Source: CAG-791 sp000431495
GTDB lineage: Bacteria > Bacillota > Clostridia > Lachnospirales > Lachnospiraceae
Reading direction: 5' to 3' (one strand)
DNA length: 64,000 bases
NCBI GenBank assembly: GCA_052117605.1
Contig: JBQKIT010000009.1
Positions 45,842 to 55,770 of this stretch are shown here, piece after piece. Made by a program: the position numbers and the translations under genes. The notes below the pieces were generated by a model that ran no database searches, was not told the DNA's origin, and worked only from the letters and a program-made list of their open reading frames with translations. Each line of letters opens with the position of its first letter. The stretch's first letter is position 1.

Positions 45842-46788
45842 TTCTTCGAAACGGAGCGATCGATGACAATGTATTTGAGCGGTCCGTGGTAAAAAGACTG
45901 CAGAATGTCCGGAATCCGGAGGGGCTGCGCCCTTCCCGGGCGGAAGGGCCGGTTTCGTTTTTGGCGAGACATGCCGGCTTTCTATCCGTGATTACGGCAC
46001 TGAATGATCTTGCGGCGGAAGGAATCCGCCCGGAGGATATCAGAACTTCGATCCTCCTTCCGGAGGGAAGCGAGGAAGCGCTTCTTCGCAGCATTGCCGA
46101 TGAGATTCATGATGCGGCGGCATGGGCAGAGGTTACCGTTTCTGCATGCTGCGCACAGACGTGCCGTGCAGTGACAAGACCTGTGGTCTGGTCGATGGCC
46201 CGGGGGAGCAGAAGATATTTTGCCTCAGGTGACACGGAGCTGTTCGCAGAGGATTGTGCAGAGGTCCTTATGATCGGAAGGGCCGGACTGTCGGGAACCT
46301 TTCTTCTTGCAGAAGAGAAGAGAGGGGAGCTGGAGCAGCGGTTCCCGGTTCGGATGCTGGAGCGCGCCGCCTGTATGAAGGAGCTGCTTCTGATGACACC
46401 TGCGATGGAAGCGCTGGAGAATTGCGGAATTCGACCGGCCTGGCTGGTGAGCGGAGGTGACGGAGGGGTGCTTGCATCTCTCTGGGAGCTTGCAAAGCAG
46501 ACGGGAGGCGGCTTGGAAGCAGAGCTTCCTGCAATTCCCCTGTTTCAGGAAACCATTGAAATTATGGATTATTACGGAATCAATCCCTATCAGCTGTCCT
46601 CGGCCGGCTGCATGCTGGCGGTGGTGGCCGATGCGGAATCTTCCTTGGAGCTTCTTGCGGAGAAGGGCATCTATTCGAAGAAGATCGGGGAGCTCACAAA
46701 GGGCCGGGATAAAATTCTGATTAATGGAGAAGAGAGGCAGAATCTGAACCGTCCGGAGGCAGATTCGCTGCTGACGATACTGGCATAG
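45838..46788 (+). CDS. AIR synthase-related protein (HypE/PurM-like fold), degenerate
   Basis: 316 residues. The C-terminal half matches AIRS_C: IGRAGLSGTFLLAEEKRGEL, GGDGGVLASLWELA, IPLFQETIEIMDYYGINPYQL. The N-terminal half keeps only part of the AIRS_N fold (FLSVITALNDLAAEGIRPEDI) and lacks the usual Gly-rich and acidic ATP-binding residues; the expected GGHTEV region reads SACCAQTC. It may bind a nucleotide but probably does not act as a HypE or ThiL enzyme. The GTG start overlaps the VanW stop, an unusual coupling. Confidence 0.75.
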   Translation: MILRNGAIDDNVFERSVVKRLQNVRNPEGLRPSRAEGPVSFLARHAGFLSVITALNDLAAEGIRPEDIRTSILLPEGSEEALLRSIADEIHDAAAWAEVTVSACCAQTCRAVTRPVVWSMARGSRRYFASGDTELFAEDCAEVLMIGRAGLSGTFLLAEEKRGELEQRFPVRMLERAACMKELLLMTPAMEALENCGIRPAWLVSGGDGGVLASLWELAKQTGGGLEAELPAIPLFQETIEIMDYYGINPYQLSSAGCMLAVVADAESSLELLAEKGIYSKKIGELTKGRDKILINGEERQNLNRPEADSLLTILA

Positions 46789-46812
46789 GCTTGTAAGGAG
46801 GAAGGGCAAAGG

Positions 46813-47304
46813 ATGAACACATTGAAGGAGAGAATTCTTACGATCATCGAGAAGAACAGCCGGATCAATCTGAAGGAGCTGGCGATCATGCTGGGGACCG
46901 AGGAGATTGAGGTTGCAAATGCGCTGCAGGAGATGGAAACAGACGGCATCATCTGCGGATATCACACGATGATCAACTGGGACAAGACCGGAATCGAGAA
47001 GGTGACGGCACTGATCGAGGTCCGTGTAACCCCGCAGAGAGGCCAGGGCTTTGAGGACATCGCAGAGAGAATCTACAAGTATCCGGAGGTCAGCAACGTC
47101 TATCTGATGAGCGGCGGTTATGACCTGATGGTCATTCTGGAAGGAAAGACCTTGAAGGAGGTATCCGGCTTCGTAACGAATAAGCTTTCGACACTGGATA
47201 CGGTTCTTGGAACCACCACGCATTTCATTCTGAAGAAGTATAAGGACCATGGAACCATTATGGATAAGAAGGAAGAGGATATCCGGGAGATTGTGACGCC
47301 ATGA
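46813..47304 (+). CDS. Lrp/AsnC family transcriptional regulator
   Basis: 163 residues: N-terminal winged HTH (about 5-60, INLKELAIMLGTEEIEV) and C-terminal RAM/AsnC ligand-binding domain (about 70-150, YPEVSNVYLMSGGYDLMV). It senses amino acids. AAGGAGG precedes the ATG. Its stop overlaps the aminotransferase start by ATGA, so it probably controls that gene and its own operon. Confidence 0.93.
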   Translation: MNTLKERILTIIEKNSRINLKELAIMLGTEEIEVANALQEMETDGIICGYHTMINWDKTGIEKVTALIEVRVTPQRGQGFEDIAERIYKYPEVSNVYLMSGGYDLMVILEGKTLKEVSGFVTNKLSTLDTVLGTTTHFILKKYKDHGTIMDKKEEDIREIVTP

Positions 47305-48479
47305 GAACAGATCTGATTGCAGACAAGGCAGCATCGCTGCAGCCTTCCGGGATCCGGAAGTTTTTCGATATTGTTGCGGAGATGGACGATGTGATCTCGC
47401 TCGGAGTGGGCGAGCCGGATTTTGACACGCCGTGGCACATTCGCGATGAGGGTATTTATTCTCTGGAAAAGGGGAGAACCTTTTATACCTCCAATTCCGG
47501 ACTGAAGGAGCTGCGCATGGAGATTGCAGCGTATCTTCAGAGAACACAGGGACTGGAATACCATTATCTCTCACAGATTTTCGTGACGGTAGGCGGCTCC
47601 GAGGCCATTGACCTTGCGATGCGCGCAATGATCAATCCCGGAGATGAGGTTCTGATCCCGCAGCCCTCCTATGTCTCCTATGAGCCGTGCGTGGTCATGG
47701 CAGACGGAAAGCCGGTTGTGATTGAGCTGAAGGAAGAAAATCAATTCCGTCTGACACCGGAGGAGCTGGAAGCGGCAATCACGCCGAAAACGAAGATTCT
47801 GGTCATGCCGTTCCCGAACAATCCGACGGGAGCGATTATGGAGCGCGAGGATCTGGAGAAGCTGGTTCCGATCATTGAGAAGCATGATCTGTTCGTGGTG
47901 TCGGATGAAATTTACGGAGAGCTGACCTATGGCGGGAAGAAGCATGTTTCCATTGCAGCACTCCCCGGCATGCAGGAAAGAACCATTCTGATCAATGGCT
48001 TTTCCAAGGCGTATGCCATGACAGGCTGGAGACTCGGATATGCGTGCGGACCGAAGGAAGTCATCAGACAGATGGTAAAGATCCATCAGTACTGCATCAT
48101 GTGTGCCCCGACAACCTCGCAGTATGCGGCGGTGGAGGCACTGCGGAACGGCGATGAGGATGTCCGCAGAATGCGTGAGTCCTACGATGAGAGACGCCGG
48201 TTTGTGCTGTTTACGCTGAAAGAAATGGGATTGCCCTGCTTTGAACCGGAGGGAGCCTTCTACGTGTTCCCCTGCATCCGTGAATTCGGTATGACGAGTG
48301 ACGAATTTGCGACAAATCTTCTGAAAGAGGAGAAGGTTGCCATTGTTCCGGGCACGGCATTTGGAAACTGCGGAGAAGGATATCTTCGAATTTCCTACGC
48401 ATACTCCATTGAAAGCCTGAAGAAGGCGCTGAAGCGTCTGGAGAACTATGTCCGGAGGCTTCGCGGAGAGAAGACCTGA
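47301..48479 (+). CDS. class I aminotransferase (AspC/PatA-like)
   Basis: 392 residues, fold type I PLP enzyme. Substrate-pocket PNNPTGAIM, PLP Asp in VVSDEIYGEL, Schiff-base Lys in NGFSKAYAMTGWRLGY, and C-terminal LRISYAYS with the substrate Arg. Translationally coupled to the Lrp regulator, so probably an amino acid-regulated aspartate or aromatic aminotransferase. Confidence 0.93.
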   Translation: MRTDLIADKAASLQPSGIRKFFDIVAEMDDVISLGVGEPDFDTPWHIRDEGIYSLEKGRTFYTSNSGLKELRMEIAAYLQRTQGLEYHYLSQIFVTVGGSEAIDLAMRAMINPGDEVLIPQPSYVSYEPCVVMADGKPVVIELKEENQFRLTPEELEAAITPKTKILVMPFPNNPTGAIMEREDLEKLVPIIEKHDLFVVSDEIYGELTYGGKKHVSIAALPGMQERTILINGFSKAYAMTGWRLGYACGPKEVIRQMVKIHQYCIMCAPTTSQYAAVEALRNGDEDVRRMRESYDERRRFVLFTLKEMGLPCFEPEGAFYVFPCIREFGMTSDEFATNLLKEEKVAIVPGTAFGNCGEGYLRISYAYSIESLKKALKRLENYVRRLRGEKT

Positions 48480-48515
48480 GGCAGGGCGTACAGGAGACCC
48501 TCGGGGATCCGCAGA

Positions 48516-49949
48516 TCAGTCATCATCGAGACTGTCATTCAGGTCGGAACGCTTCAGGGTAAAAATAAACTCGGTGCCGACACCCTCGGTGGAGATGACA
48601 TTGATGTTTTCATTATGAGCGCGAATAATTTCGCGAACGATGGACAGGCCAAGGCCTGTCCCTTTTTTGTCCTTGCCGCGGGAAAGGTCTGTCTTGTAGA
48701 AGCGCTCGAAGACAGCATCCTGTTCGCCGCGGGGGATCCCGATTCCGTGATCCTTGACGGAGACGAAGATCTTCCGGTGCTTCTCATAGGTCTCAAGTCG
48801 GACGGAGGTGCTGGATCTGCTGAATTTGATGGCATTGTCGATCAGATTGTAGAGAACCTGCTGAATGCGGTCCTTGTCGGCGTTGACATAGAGCACGCTG
48901 CCGGTCAGGATCAGCTCCAGCGTAATTTCCTTTTTCAGGCAGGTCTGCTCAAAGGAAGCGGCCACCTGCCGGATGGTCGCATTGATGTCAAAATCTGTCC
49001 GGTTCAGAATCATTCCCTTGGTGTTCAGGTTGTTCAGCGTCAGAAGATCATTGGTCAGCTTGGTCAGACGGTCGGTCTCATTCAGAACAATGCCGAGGTA
49101 TTTCTCATGCATTTCGGGCGGAATGGTTCCATCCAGCATAGCCTGAAGAAAGCCGCGGATCGAGGTGAGGGGCGAGCGGAAGTCGTGGGAAACGTTGGCA
49201 ATGAATTTTTTCTGGTCATCCTCGGAGCTTGCAACCTTCTGCGCCATGTAGCCGAGAGATGCGGCCAGGTAACCGATTTCATCCTCACTGTCCGCAGTCA
49301 GCTCGTAATGCATGTTTCCTGCAGCGTACTGCTCCGTAGCCTTTGTGATCCGGCGAAGGGGAAGATACACGATCTCCGTGAAGAAGATCAGGATGATCAG
49401 GGAAAGGAGCAGGAGAATCAGAAGCTCCACGTAGGAAATGTTGAGACAGCGGTCTGCCTCCTTGTGAAGATCGGCAATTTCATAATGGATGGCTACATAG
49501 CCGTTGGTTTTGTAGCCTCCGGTAATCGGAGCCAGGACAGAGAGCTTTTCGGAGGAAAAATAGTTCCAGAAATTCCCTTCGATGTAGAGATTTCCGCCAA
49601 AGGCGGAAGGGTCAAAGCCTTCCACGCGGACCTCGGTTTCCGGATCAATCCGGGTGTTGCTGTCGACCACGATCCGGCCGGACGGGTTCATGACCATGAT
49701 GTCGGCATTCAGGTAGGAGCCGAGGGCATTCAGCTGCTTGTAGACACTGTCGATGGAGGTCTCGGCATTGTAAAGCTCGGCGGCATAGGAATTGGCAATG
49801 GTGGTCGCTTCACGGTACAGGTTGTCCGCCTTCTGACGGCGGGTCTGATCCAGCGTCATGTTGGAGACAAAGGTTGCCACAACAATAAAGCCGAAGATGG
49901 CAAAGAGAATATAAGCAAGAAGAAATTTCAGATACAGCGTTTTTCTCAT
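48516..49949 (-). CDS. sensor histidine kinase
   Basis: 477 residues. Membrane helix 1 (about 8-28), an extracellular sensor domain (about 35-170), helix 2 (about 173-196), HAMP (about 197-245), HisKA with His255 in VSHDFRSPL, and HATPase with N-box DNAIKFS, G1 DHGIGIP and G2 GTGLGLSIV. All catalytic boxes are intact. It follows its response regulator on the same strand. Signal unknown; the WalK/PhoR-like layout suggests envelope or phosphate stress. Confidence 0.94.
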   Translation of the reverse strand: MRKTLYLKFLLAYILFAIFGFIVVATFVSNMTLDQTRRQKADNLYREATTIANSYAAELYNAETSIDSVYKQLNALGSYLNADIMVMNPSGRIVVDSNTRIDPETEVRVEGFDPSAFGGNLYIEGNFWNYFSSEKLSVLAPITGGYKTNGYVAIHYEIADLHKEADRCLNISYVELLILLLLSLIILIFFTEIVYLPLRRITKATEQYAAGNMHYELTADSEDEIGYLAASLGYMAQKVASSEDDQKKFIANVSHDFRSPLTSIRGFLQAMLDGTIPPEMHEKYLGIVLNETDRLTKLTNDLLTLNNLNTKGMILNRTDFDINATIRQVAASFEQTCLKKEITLELILTGSVLYVNADKDRIQQVLYNLIDNAIKFSRSSTSVRLETYEKHRKIFVSVKDHGIGIPRGEQDAVFERFYKTDLSRGKDKKGTGLGLSIVREIIRAHNENINVISTEGVGTEFIFTLKRSDLNDSLDDD

Positions 49950-49992
49950 GTTCTCATCCGTACCGCAGCCCTACAGCCGTTCCTCCTTTCTG

Positions 49993-50706
49993 CTACACAC
50001 TTGCCTCAAATTTATAGCCGATGCCCCAGATGGTTGAAATTTTCCAGGACGCATGGTCATGAATTTTCTCGCGGATTCTCTTGATATGAACATCGACCGT
50101 GCGTGTATCGCCGATGTATTCATAGCCCCAGATCTGATCCAGAAGCTGCTCGCGCGTGAAAACACGGTTTGGCTGGGAGGCCAGGAAATACAAAAGCTCC
50201 AGTTCCTTGGGCGGCATGTCGAGACTGTGCCCCATATAGGTGACGGAATAGTTGGTCAGATTGATGGAAAGATCCGGATAATCGACAATTTTGTCTCCAG
50301 AGCCGGCAGACGCAACAGCGGTCTGCGGCGCCTGATGGGTTCTTCGAAGGACTGCCTTGACGCGGGCCACAAGCTCCTTGGAATCAAAGGGCTTTTCCAT
50401 GTAATCGTCTGCACCAAGCTCGAGACCAAGAACCTTGTCGAACACCTCACCCTTTGCGCTGAGCATGATGATGGGGGTTTGCGATTTGGTGCGGATTTCG
50501 CGGCAGACCTGATATCCGTCGATTCCGGGAAGCATCAGGTCCAGCAGAACCAGGTCCGGGGCATAGGTGGTGAACAGCTCCAGAGCCTCTTCGCCGTCCG
50601 CGGCGATCTGGGTATCATAGCACTCCTTATTCAGGTACAGACCGATGAGCTCCGCAATGTTCGCATCATCGTCCACGATTAAGATTTTCTGTTTGTTGAC
50701 AGCCAT
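49993..50706 (-). CDS. OmpR-family response regulator
   Basis: 237 residues: receiver domain with phosphoacceptor Asp56 in LVLLDLMLP and acidic pocket VDDD at 11-14, then a winged-helix DNA-binding domain (about 140-235, VFTREQLLDQIWG, TVDVHIKRIREK). It is phosphorylated by the kinase encoded 43 bp downstream. Confidence 0.95.
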   Translation of the reverse strand: MAVNKQKILIVDDDANIAELIGLYLNKECYDTQIAADGEEALELFTTYAPDLVLLDLMLPGIDGYQVCREIRTKSQTPIIMLSAKGEVFDKVLGLELGADDYMEKPFDSKELVARVKAVLRRTHQAPQTAVASAGSGDKIVDYPDLSINLTNYSVTYMGHSLDMPPKELELLYFLASQPNRVFTREQLLDQIWGYEYIGDTRTVDVHIKRIREKIHDHASWKISTIWGIGYKFEASV

Positions 50707-50790
50707 GGAATCCGAATCCTTTCCGTAAATGCCTTTCTATGTGCACAAAGGCGTATGCCAAAGCCGGAAAAGCCGACACAGGCAGGATGG

Positions 50791-53205
50791 TTACAGGTTT
50801 ACAATCGTGACTCCGGCATCGCCTTCGCCGAAGTCGCCGCCCCGATAGGAGCGGACAAAGGACTGCTTGCGGAGATAATTCTGAACGGCATTTCGCAGAG
50901 CCCCGGTGCCTTTTCCGTGTACCACGCGGACCGTGTCCAGATGAGACATACGGGCGTCATCGAGGTACTTGTCGAGTGCCATCAGAGCCTCATCGGTGGT
51001 CATGCCGAGCAGGTTGATTTCCGGAGAAATGTTCATTGCGCGGGACAGATCGATTCCACTGGTCTCCGCGGCATAGGAGCGGCTTTCATAGGCCCTTTTC
51101 AGAGCGCTGGAGGCCTTTTTCTTAGCCTGGGAATCAATCGTCATGCCGGTCTCTTCATCGATCAGGGCCAGATCCTTCAAAGGAATCTGAGAGTTCATGA
51201 TACCGCACTGAACACCGACCTTGTTCTGGCGATCCGGGAGCTTCGTGACGGTTCCCTGCATGCCAAGAGAGAGAACCTTCACACGGTCACCGATGTGCAG
51301 ATCGGAAGGAGAGAGCTGCGAGGTGCGCGGCTTCTTCTCCTCCGGCTTCTGAAGGCGCCGGTTTTTCGCCGAAACCTTCTCGCGAAGGCTCGTTCTTGTC
51401 TGCTCCATGGCAGACATGTCGGCGCCCTTGCTGTTTTTCCGGATTGCGGAAATTGCACTGTCTGCCTGATCCTTCGCATCCTGCAGAATGTTGCGGGCCT
51501 TTTCGTTGGCCTGATCCAGAATCTTTCTCCGGCGCTCCTCCAGAGAATCCTCCTTCTGCTTCAGCTCACGGGAGCGGCGCTCCAGATCTGCCTTCATTTT
51601 ATCCAGCTGCTCCTGCTGCTTCGCATTCCGGCGCCTGGTATCCTCCAGATCCGTCAGGACATCCTCGAAATTCCGCGTCTCCTGGCTCATCTGTTCCTTC
51701 GCAGTCTCAATGATGTAGCCGGGAAGTCCGAGCTTCTGGGAGATGGCAAAGGCGTTGCTCTTCCCGGGAATACCGACAAGAAGGCGGTAGGTAGGCTGCA
51801 GTGTTTCCACATCAAACTCACAGCTTGCGTTTACGATTCCTTCTGTTCGCATTGCATAGAGCTTCAGCTCGGCATAATGCGTGGTCGCAAGCGTGGAGAT
51901 TTTTCTTGTGTGCATGAAATTCAGAATGGAGATGGCAAGTGCCGCTCCTTCTGTGGGATCCGTGCCGCTCCCGAGCTCGTCGAACAGACACAGACAGTTC
52001 TTGTCTGCACGCTTCAGGATATCCACAATTGAGGTCATATGAGAGGAGAACGTGGACAGGCTCTGTTCGATGCTCTGCTCGTCACCGATGTCCGCATACA
52101 CCTCGCGAAACAGGGACAATTCACTGTGCTCTCCGGCAGGAATGTGGAGTCCTGCCATTCCCATCAGCTCAAAGAGACCGACTGTTTTCAGTGTGACCGT
52201 TTTGCCGCCGGTGTTCGGGCCGGTGACAATGATCATGTCGTAATCCTCTCCGATGGTCAGATCGATGGGAACAACCTTCTTCGGATCAATGAGGGGATGG
52301 CGTCCCTTGTGAATCCGGATGATGTGCTCTTCGTTAAAATCGGGACGGACAGCATTCTCATCCAGAGCCAGACCCGCCTTGGCAAAAATAAAATCGAGCT
52401 GCGTCATGTTCGCGCAGTTGTCGCGAAGCGCAGTCAGATGATCGGAAAGAAGAACGGACAGGGAGGCCAGAATCTTCTCCTCCTCCTTGCGCTCCTTTAT
52501 CTGCAGCTCGCGAATAGCATTTCCCATCTCAACAATGGCAGCAGGCTCGATAAAGAGTGTCGATCCGGTGGAGGACTGATCGTGTACGATGCCGCGCACC
52601 TGGGATTTGTATTCACTCTTGATCGGCAGGCAGTAGCGGTCATCGCGGACCGTAATGACGTTGTCCTGCAGATAGGAAGAGTAGGTCTGATTCAGCATTT
52701 TTCCAAGCTGGGCGTGGATCCGATCATCGGTCAGTCCGATTTCGCGGCGGATTCTCTTCAGCTCCGGGCTGGCATCATCGGCGATGCGGTCCTCCGCAAG
52801 AATACAGCGGCGGATCTCTGAGGATACCGGACTTAAGGGAACCAGACAGTCAAACAGGTCGAAAAGCGGATCGGCCTCATCGCCGGGGCCTGCGCTGCGG
52901 ACTCTTGCCACATTCTCGAGGAAGGCGGCAAGCTGCAGAAGCTCCGGGAGAGAAAGCGTGGTTCCGATGTGCAGCGCCTGAAACGCCGCGGAAAAATCGC
53001 GGTTGTTTCCAAAGCTGATGGATCCGTTCCGGAAGAGGTATCCGAGGGCGGATTCTGTCTCCTCCTGGGCCTTTATGATGTCGCCAAGATCCTCCAGGGG
53101 AGAGAGGGCGCGGCAAAGCGCGCGGCCGGGATCCGAGGTTGCATGCTCTGCAAGAAGAGCGGTTATTTTATTAAATTCACAGATTCGCATTACTTTTTCA
53201 TTCAT
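50791..53205 (-). CDS. mutS2: endonuclease MutS2
   Basis: 804 residues. MutS-like core and clamp, Walker A TGPNTGGKTV, Walker B LCLFDELGSGTDP, a long coiled coil (about 515-620), a KOW-like segment, and a C-terminal Smr domain with HGKGTGALR. It lacks the MutS mismatch-recognition domain. MutS2 acts on branched DNA and, in Bacillus, on collided ribosomes. Its Smr signature usually starts LDLRG; here it is INLLG. Confidence 0.95.
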   Translation of the reverse strand: MNEKVMRICEFNKITALLAEHATSDPGRALCRALSPLEDLGDIIKAQEETESALGYLFRNGSISFGNNRDFSAAFQALHIGTTLSLPELLQLAAFLENVARVRSAGPGDEADPLFDLFDCLVPLSPVSSEIRRCILAEDRIADDASPELKRIRREIGLTDDRIHAQLGKMLNQTYSSYLQDNVITVRDDRYCLPIKSEYKSQVRGIVHDQSSTGSTLFIEPAAIVEMGNAIRELQIKERKEEEKILASLSVLLSDHLTALRDNCANMTQLDFIFAKAGLALDENAVRPDFNEEHIIRIHKGRHPLIDPKKVVPIDLTIGEDYDMIIVTGPNTGGKTVTLKTVGLFELMGMAGLHIPAGEHSELSLFREVYADIGDEQSIEQSLSTFSSHMTSIVDILKRADKNCLCLFDELGSGTDPTEGAALAISILNFMHTRKISTLATTHYAELKLYAMRTEGIVNASCEFDVETLQPTYRLLVGIPGKSNAFAISQKLGLPGYIIETAKEQMSQETRNFEDVLTDLEDTRRRNAKQQEQLDKMKADLERRSRELKQKEDSLEERRRKILDQANEKARNILQDAKDQADSAISAIRKNSKGADMSAMEQTRTSLREKVSAKNRRLQKPEEKKPRTSQLSPSDLHIGDRVKVLSLGMQGTVTKLPDRQNKVGVQCGIMNSQIPLKDLALIDEETGMTIDSQAKKKASSALKRAYESRSYAAETSGIDLSRAMNISPEINLLGMTTDEALMALDKYLDDARMSHLDTVRVVHGKGTGALRNAVQNYLRKQSFVRSYRGGDFGEGDAGVTIVNL

Positions 53206-53253
53206 AATAGAAGAAGTATAACACGTTCTGACCCCTGCGTGCTATCAAGGCTA

Positions 53254-53262
53254 TGCTATACT
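53254..53262 (+). promoter_or_regulatory. extended -10 promoter of the PDZ protein gene
   Basis: TGC-TATACT at 53254-53262, 48 bp before the start codon; no good -35 is seen, as allowed for extended -10 promoters. Confidence 0.45.
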
Positions 53263-53309
53263 ATATCTGCTCGACGTATACAGCAGAATCGGACATGGAG
53301 CGATAGAAA

Positions 53310-54695
53310 ATGGATGAGAAGAATACGGATTTTATGAAGGAAGAAATCCGGCAGCGGCCTGTAAATAAGAAGCGCCTTCTTCGAAGAACTGCGATTACGG
53401 TGTTTCTTGCGGTGCTGTTCGGAGCAGTGGCGTGTACGGTTTTCCTTCTTCTGGAGCCGGTCATCAACAATGCCATCAACCCGTCGGAGGAGCCGGCACC
53501 GGTAACCTTTCCGGAGGAAACTGCCGTTGACGAAATGTCTCCGGAGGATATGATTGCGAGTGATGCGCAGATTCAGGAGGCGGAAGCGGAGAAGAAGGCG
53601 GCCAGTCTTGTGGATGTGGATGCCATTCGGAAGGAGGTCCTTTCGGAGGTAAGAAAGGATCTGGCAGATCAGAACAAGAAGCAGGAGAAGGAGACGACGG
53701 TTTCAGAGTATGAACAGTTTTATGCTTCTCTTGGGGAACTGACACAGCAGATTTCCAGGTCAATTGTGACGGTGACGTCCATCACACCGGATTATGACTG
53801 GGCCGGAGATGCATTCAACAGCGCCGGTTCTGCGAACGGTCTGATTCTTGCGATTCGCGGGAAGAATATTCTGATCCTGTCCGATGACAATGCCTACGCG
53901 AAGGCCTCGGAAATCCTGGTTACGTTTCATGACGGACAGCAGGCAAAGGCTCAGTTTCTGACGCAGGATACGGTAACCGGCCTTACCATTCTGAAGGTAG
54001 AGGAGAGCAGTCTTTCCGGGCCGCTTTCCCAAAATGATGAGATCACCGTTGCCGCTCTTGGGAGCAGTGAAAAGGCATCGCTTACCGGAACACCGGTGAT
54101 TGCGGTCGGAAGCCCTTCCGGAAGCACCGGCTCTGTCAGCTACGGCGTAATTACAAATTCGGGACTTCTGCTCGATGTTGCAGACAGCGCGTATAAGCAA
54201 ATCACCACCGATATTTACGGAAGTACCCAGGCAAGCGGCGTGCTGACAGATCTGGATGGAAACGTGATCGGCTGGATTGATATGGATCACAGCAGATCAG
54301 ATTCACCCAACCTTCTCTGTGCAATCGGAATTACCGGTATGAAATCTCAGATCGAGAAGATGTCAAATGAAATCCGGATGGGATATCTCGGAATTCATGC
54401 GACGGATATTCCGGAGAGTGTTCGGACGGAGCAGGGGCTCCCGGAGGGTGCATATATCCAGAGAACAGAAATGGACAGTCCGGCCATGGAGGCAGGAATC
54501 CAGAGCGGAGATGTCATCACGGCGGTCGGAGGAAAACAAGTGACGGATTGCAGCAGTCTGATGGATATTCTTCTGGAATCCAGATCGGGGAGACAGCTTT
54601 CCGTTACGGTGAGCCGGCAGAAGGGAGACGAATACAGTGAGGTCAATCTTGTTGCGAATCTGACACCGAGACTGACCTTTGGAAGCAATCACTGA
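53310..54695 (+). CDS. HtrA-like PDZ protein lacking the catalytic triad (pseudoprotease)
   Basis: 461 residues: one membrane helix (about 27-48), a charged coiled-coil linker (about 80-140), a trypsin-like S1C domain (about 145-350) and a PDZ domain (about 355-450, AYIQRTEMDSPAMEAGIQSG). The fold pattern is kept (VIAVGSPSG, SYGVITNSG, TDLDGNVIGW), but the usual N-H-V segment reads ILILSDDNAYAKA without His, D-LAVLKV reads TGLTILKV without Asp, and GNSGGPL reads TQASGVL with Ala in place of the Ser. All three catalytic residues are gone. Membrane-anchored, probably a scaffold or sensor at the cell surface. Confidence 0.85.
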   Translation: MDEKNTDFMKEEIRQRPVNKKRLLRRTAITVFLAVLFGAVACTVFLLLEPVINNAINPSEEPAPVTFPEETAVDEMSPEDMIASDAQIQEAEAEKKAASLVDVDAIRKEVLSEVRKDLADQNKKQEKETTVSEYEQFYASLGELTQQISRSIVTVTSITPDYDWAGDAFNSAGSANGLILAIRGKNILILSDDNAYAKASEILVTFHDGQQAKAQFLTQDTVTGLTILKVEESSLSGPLSQNDEITVAALGSSEKASLTGTPVIAVGSPSGSTGSVSYGVITNSGLLLDVADSAYKQITTDIYGSTQASGVLTDLDGNVIGWIDMDHSRSDSPNLLCAIGITGMKSQIEKMSNEIRMGYLGIHATDIPESVRTEQGLPEGAYIQRTEMDSPAMEAGIQSGDVITAVGGKQVTDCSSLMDILLESRSGRQLSVTVSRQKGDEYSEVNLVANLTPRLTFGSNH

Positions 54696-54751
54696 CAACG
54701 GATAACAGGCGGCCAGCAGCAAAAGAAATGACAACAGAAAGAGGAATGGAT

Positions 54752-55696
54752 ATGCAGTATATAAAGGATTTAAAAGAAGGCGACAATGTAAGCAGCATTT
54801 ATCTTTGCAGGAAGAAAAATGAGCTGACGGCGAAGAACGGGCGTGCCTATGACAGCCTGATTCTCCAGGACAAAACAGGAAGCATCGATGCCAAGATCTG
54901 GGAGCCCGGCAGTGTCGGGATTGAGGAGTTCTCAGAGATGGATTATGTGGACATTGTCGGAGAGGTCACGGTCTATCAGAAGAAGTACCAGCTGAATATC
55001 AAGAGAGCCCGCCGGTGCCGCGAGGGAGAATATGATCCTTCGGAATATGTACCGGTAACCAAGAAAAACCGCAAGGAGATGTGGGATGAGATGATTCGTC
55101 TTGCCAATAAGGTCAAGGAGCCGCATCTGCGCCAGCTGATCATCAAGCTGTTTGTGGACGACAAGGAATTCATTCATTCCTTCCAGGTCTCCTCTGCGGC
55201 GAAGACGGTTCATCATGGCTTTATGGGTGGTCTTCTGGAGCACACACTCGGCGTGATGCGGCTCTGCGACAATTTTGCGGACAATTACCCGTTCCTGAAC
55301 CGGGATCTGCTTCTGACGGCAGCGATGTTTCATGACATTGGAAAGACGAGAGAGCTTTCCCGTTTTCCGCAGAATGACTACACGGATGAGGGACAGCTGA
55401 TCGGGCATATCATCATCGGTGTGGAAATGATTGATGAGAAGATCAAGGAAATTCCGGACTTCCCGCCGGTTCTTTCTGCAGAGCTCCGGCACTGCATCCT
55501 TGCACATCACGGCGAGCTGGAGTACGGCTCACCGAAGAAGCCGGCACTGGCGGAGGCGGCAGCCCTGAATTTTGCCGACAATACCGATGCAAAGCTGGAG
55601 ATTTTCAAGGAAATGCTTGAGAAGGGCACGGAAGAGAACTCCTGGCTTGGCTGGCAGCAGCTTCTGGATTCCAATATCCGCAAGACGGAGCTCTGA
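54752..55696 (+). CDS. YhaM-like 3'-5' exoribonuclease (OB fold plus HD domain)
   Basis: 314 residues, the same length as Bacillus YhaM. N-terminal OB-fold nucleic-acid-binding domain (about 10-90) and an HD phosphohydrolase domain (about 140-300) with His164, His194-Asp195 (FHDIGK) and a later HHGELEYGSPKKP. It trims RNA or single-stranded DNA in a metal-dependent manner. The ATG at 54752 best fits the AGAGG site; ATGs at 54728 and 54746 are closer to or before it. Confidence 0.9.
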   Translation: MQYIKDLKEGDNVSSIYLCRKKNELTAKNGRAYDSLILQDKTGSIDAKIWEPGSVGIEEFSEMDYVDIVGEVTVYQKKYQLNIKRARRCREGEYDPSEYVPVTKKNRKEMWDEMIRLANKVKEPHLRQLIIKLFVDDKEFIHSFQVSSAAKTVHHGFMGGLLEHTLGVMRLCDNFADNYPFLNRDLLLTAAMFHDIGKTRELSRFPQNDYTDEGQLIGHIIIGVEMIDEKIKEIPDFPPVLSAELRHCILAHHGELEYGSPKKPALAEAAALNFADNTDAKLEIFKEMLEKGTEENSWLGWQQLLDSNIRKTEL

Positions 55697-55770
55697 GTCA
55701 TACAGACGGTATCTGCGGTCTGGCTGCAGAATAAGGTACAACGGAGTACAGACGAAGGAAAGTGACAGCA

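Noticed and set aside
48615..50084. 489-codon plus-strand ORF opposite the histidine kinase
   Set aside because: Antisense of a protein with all kinase boxes intact.
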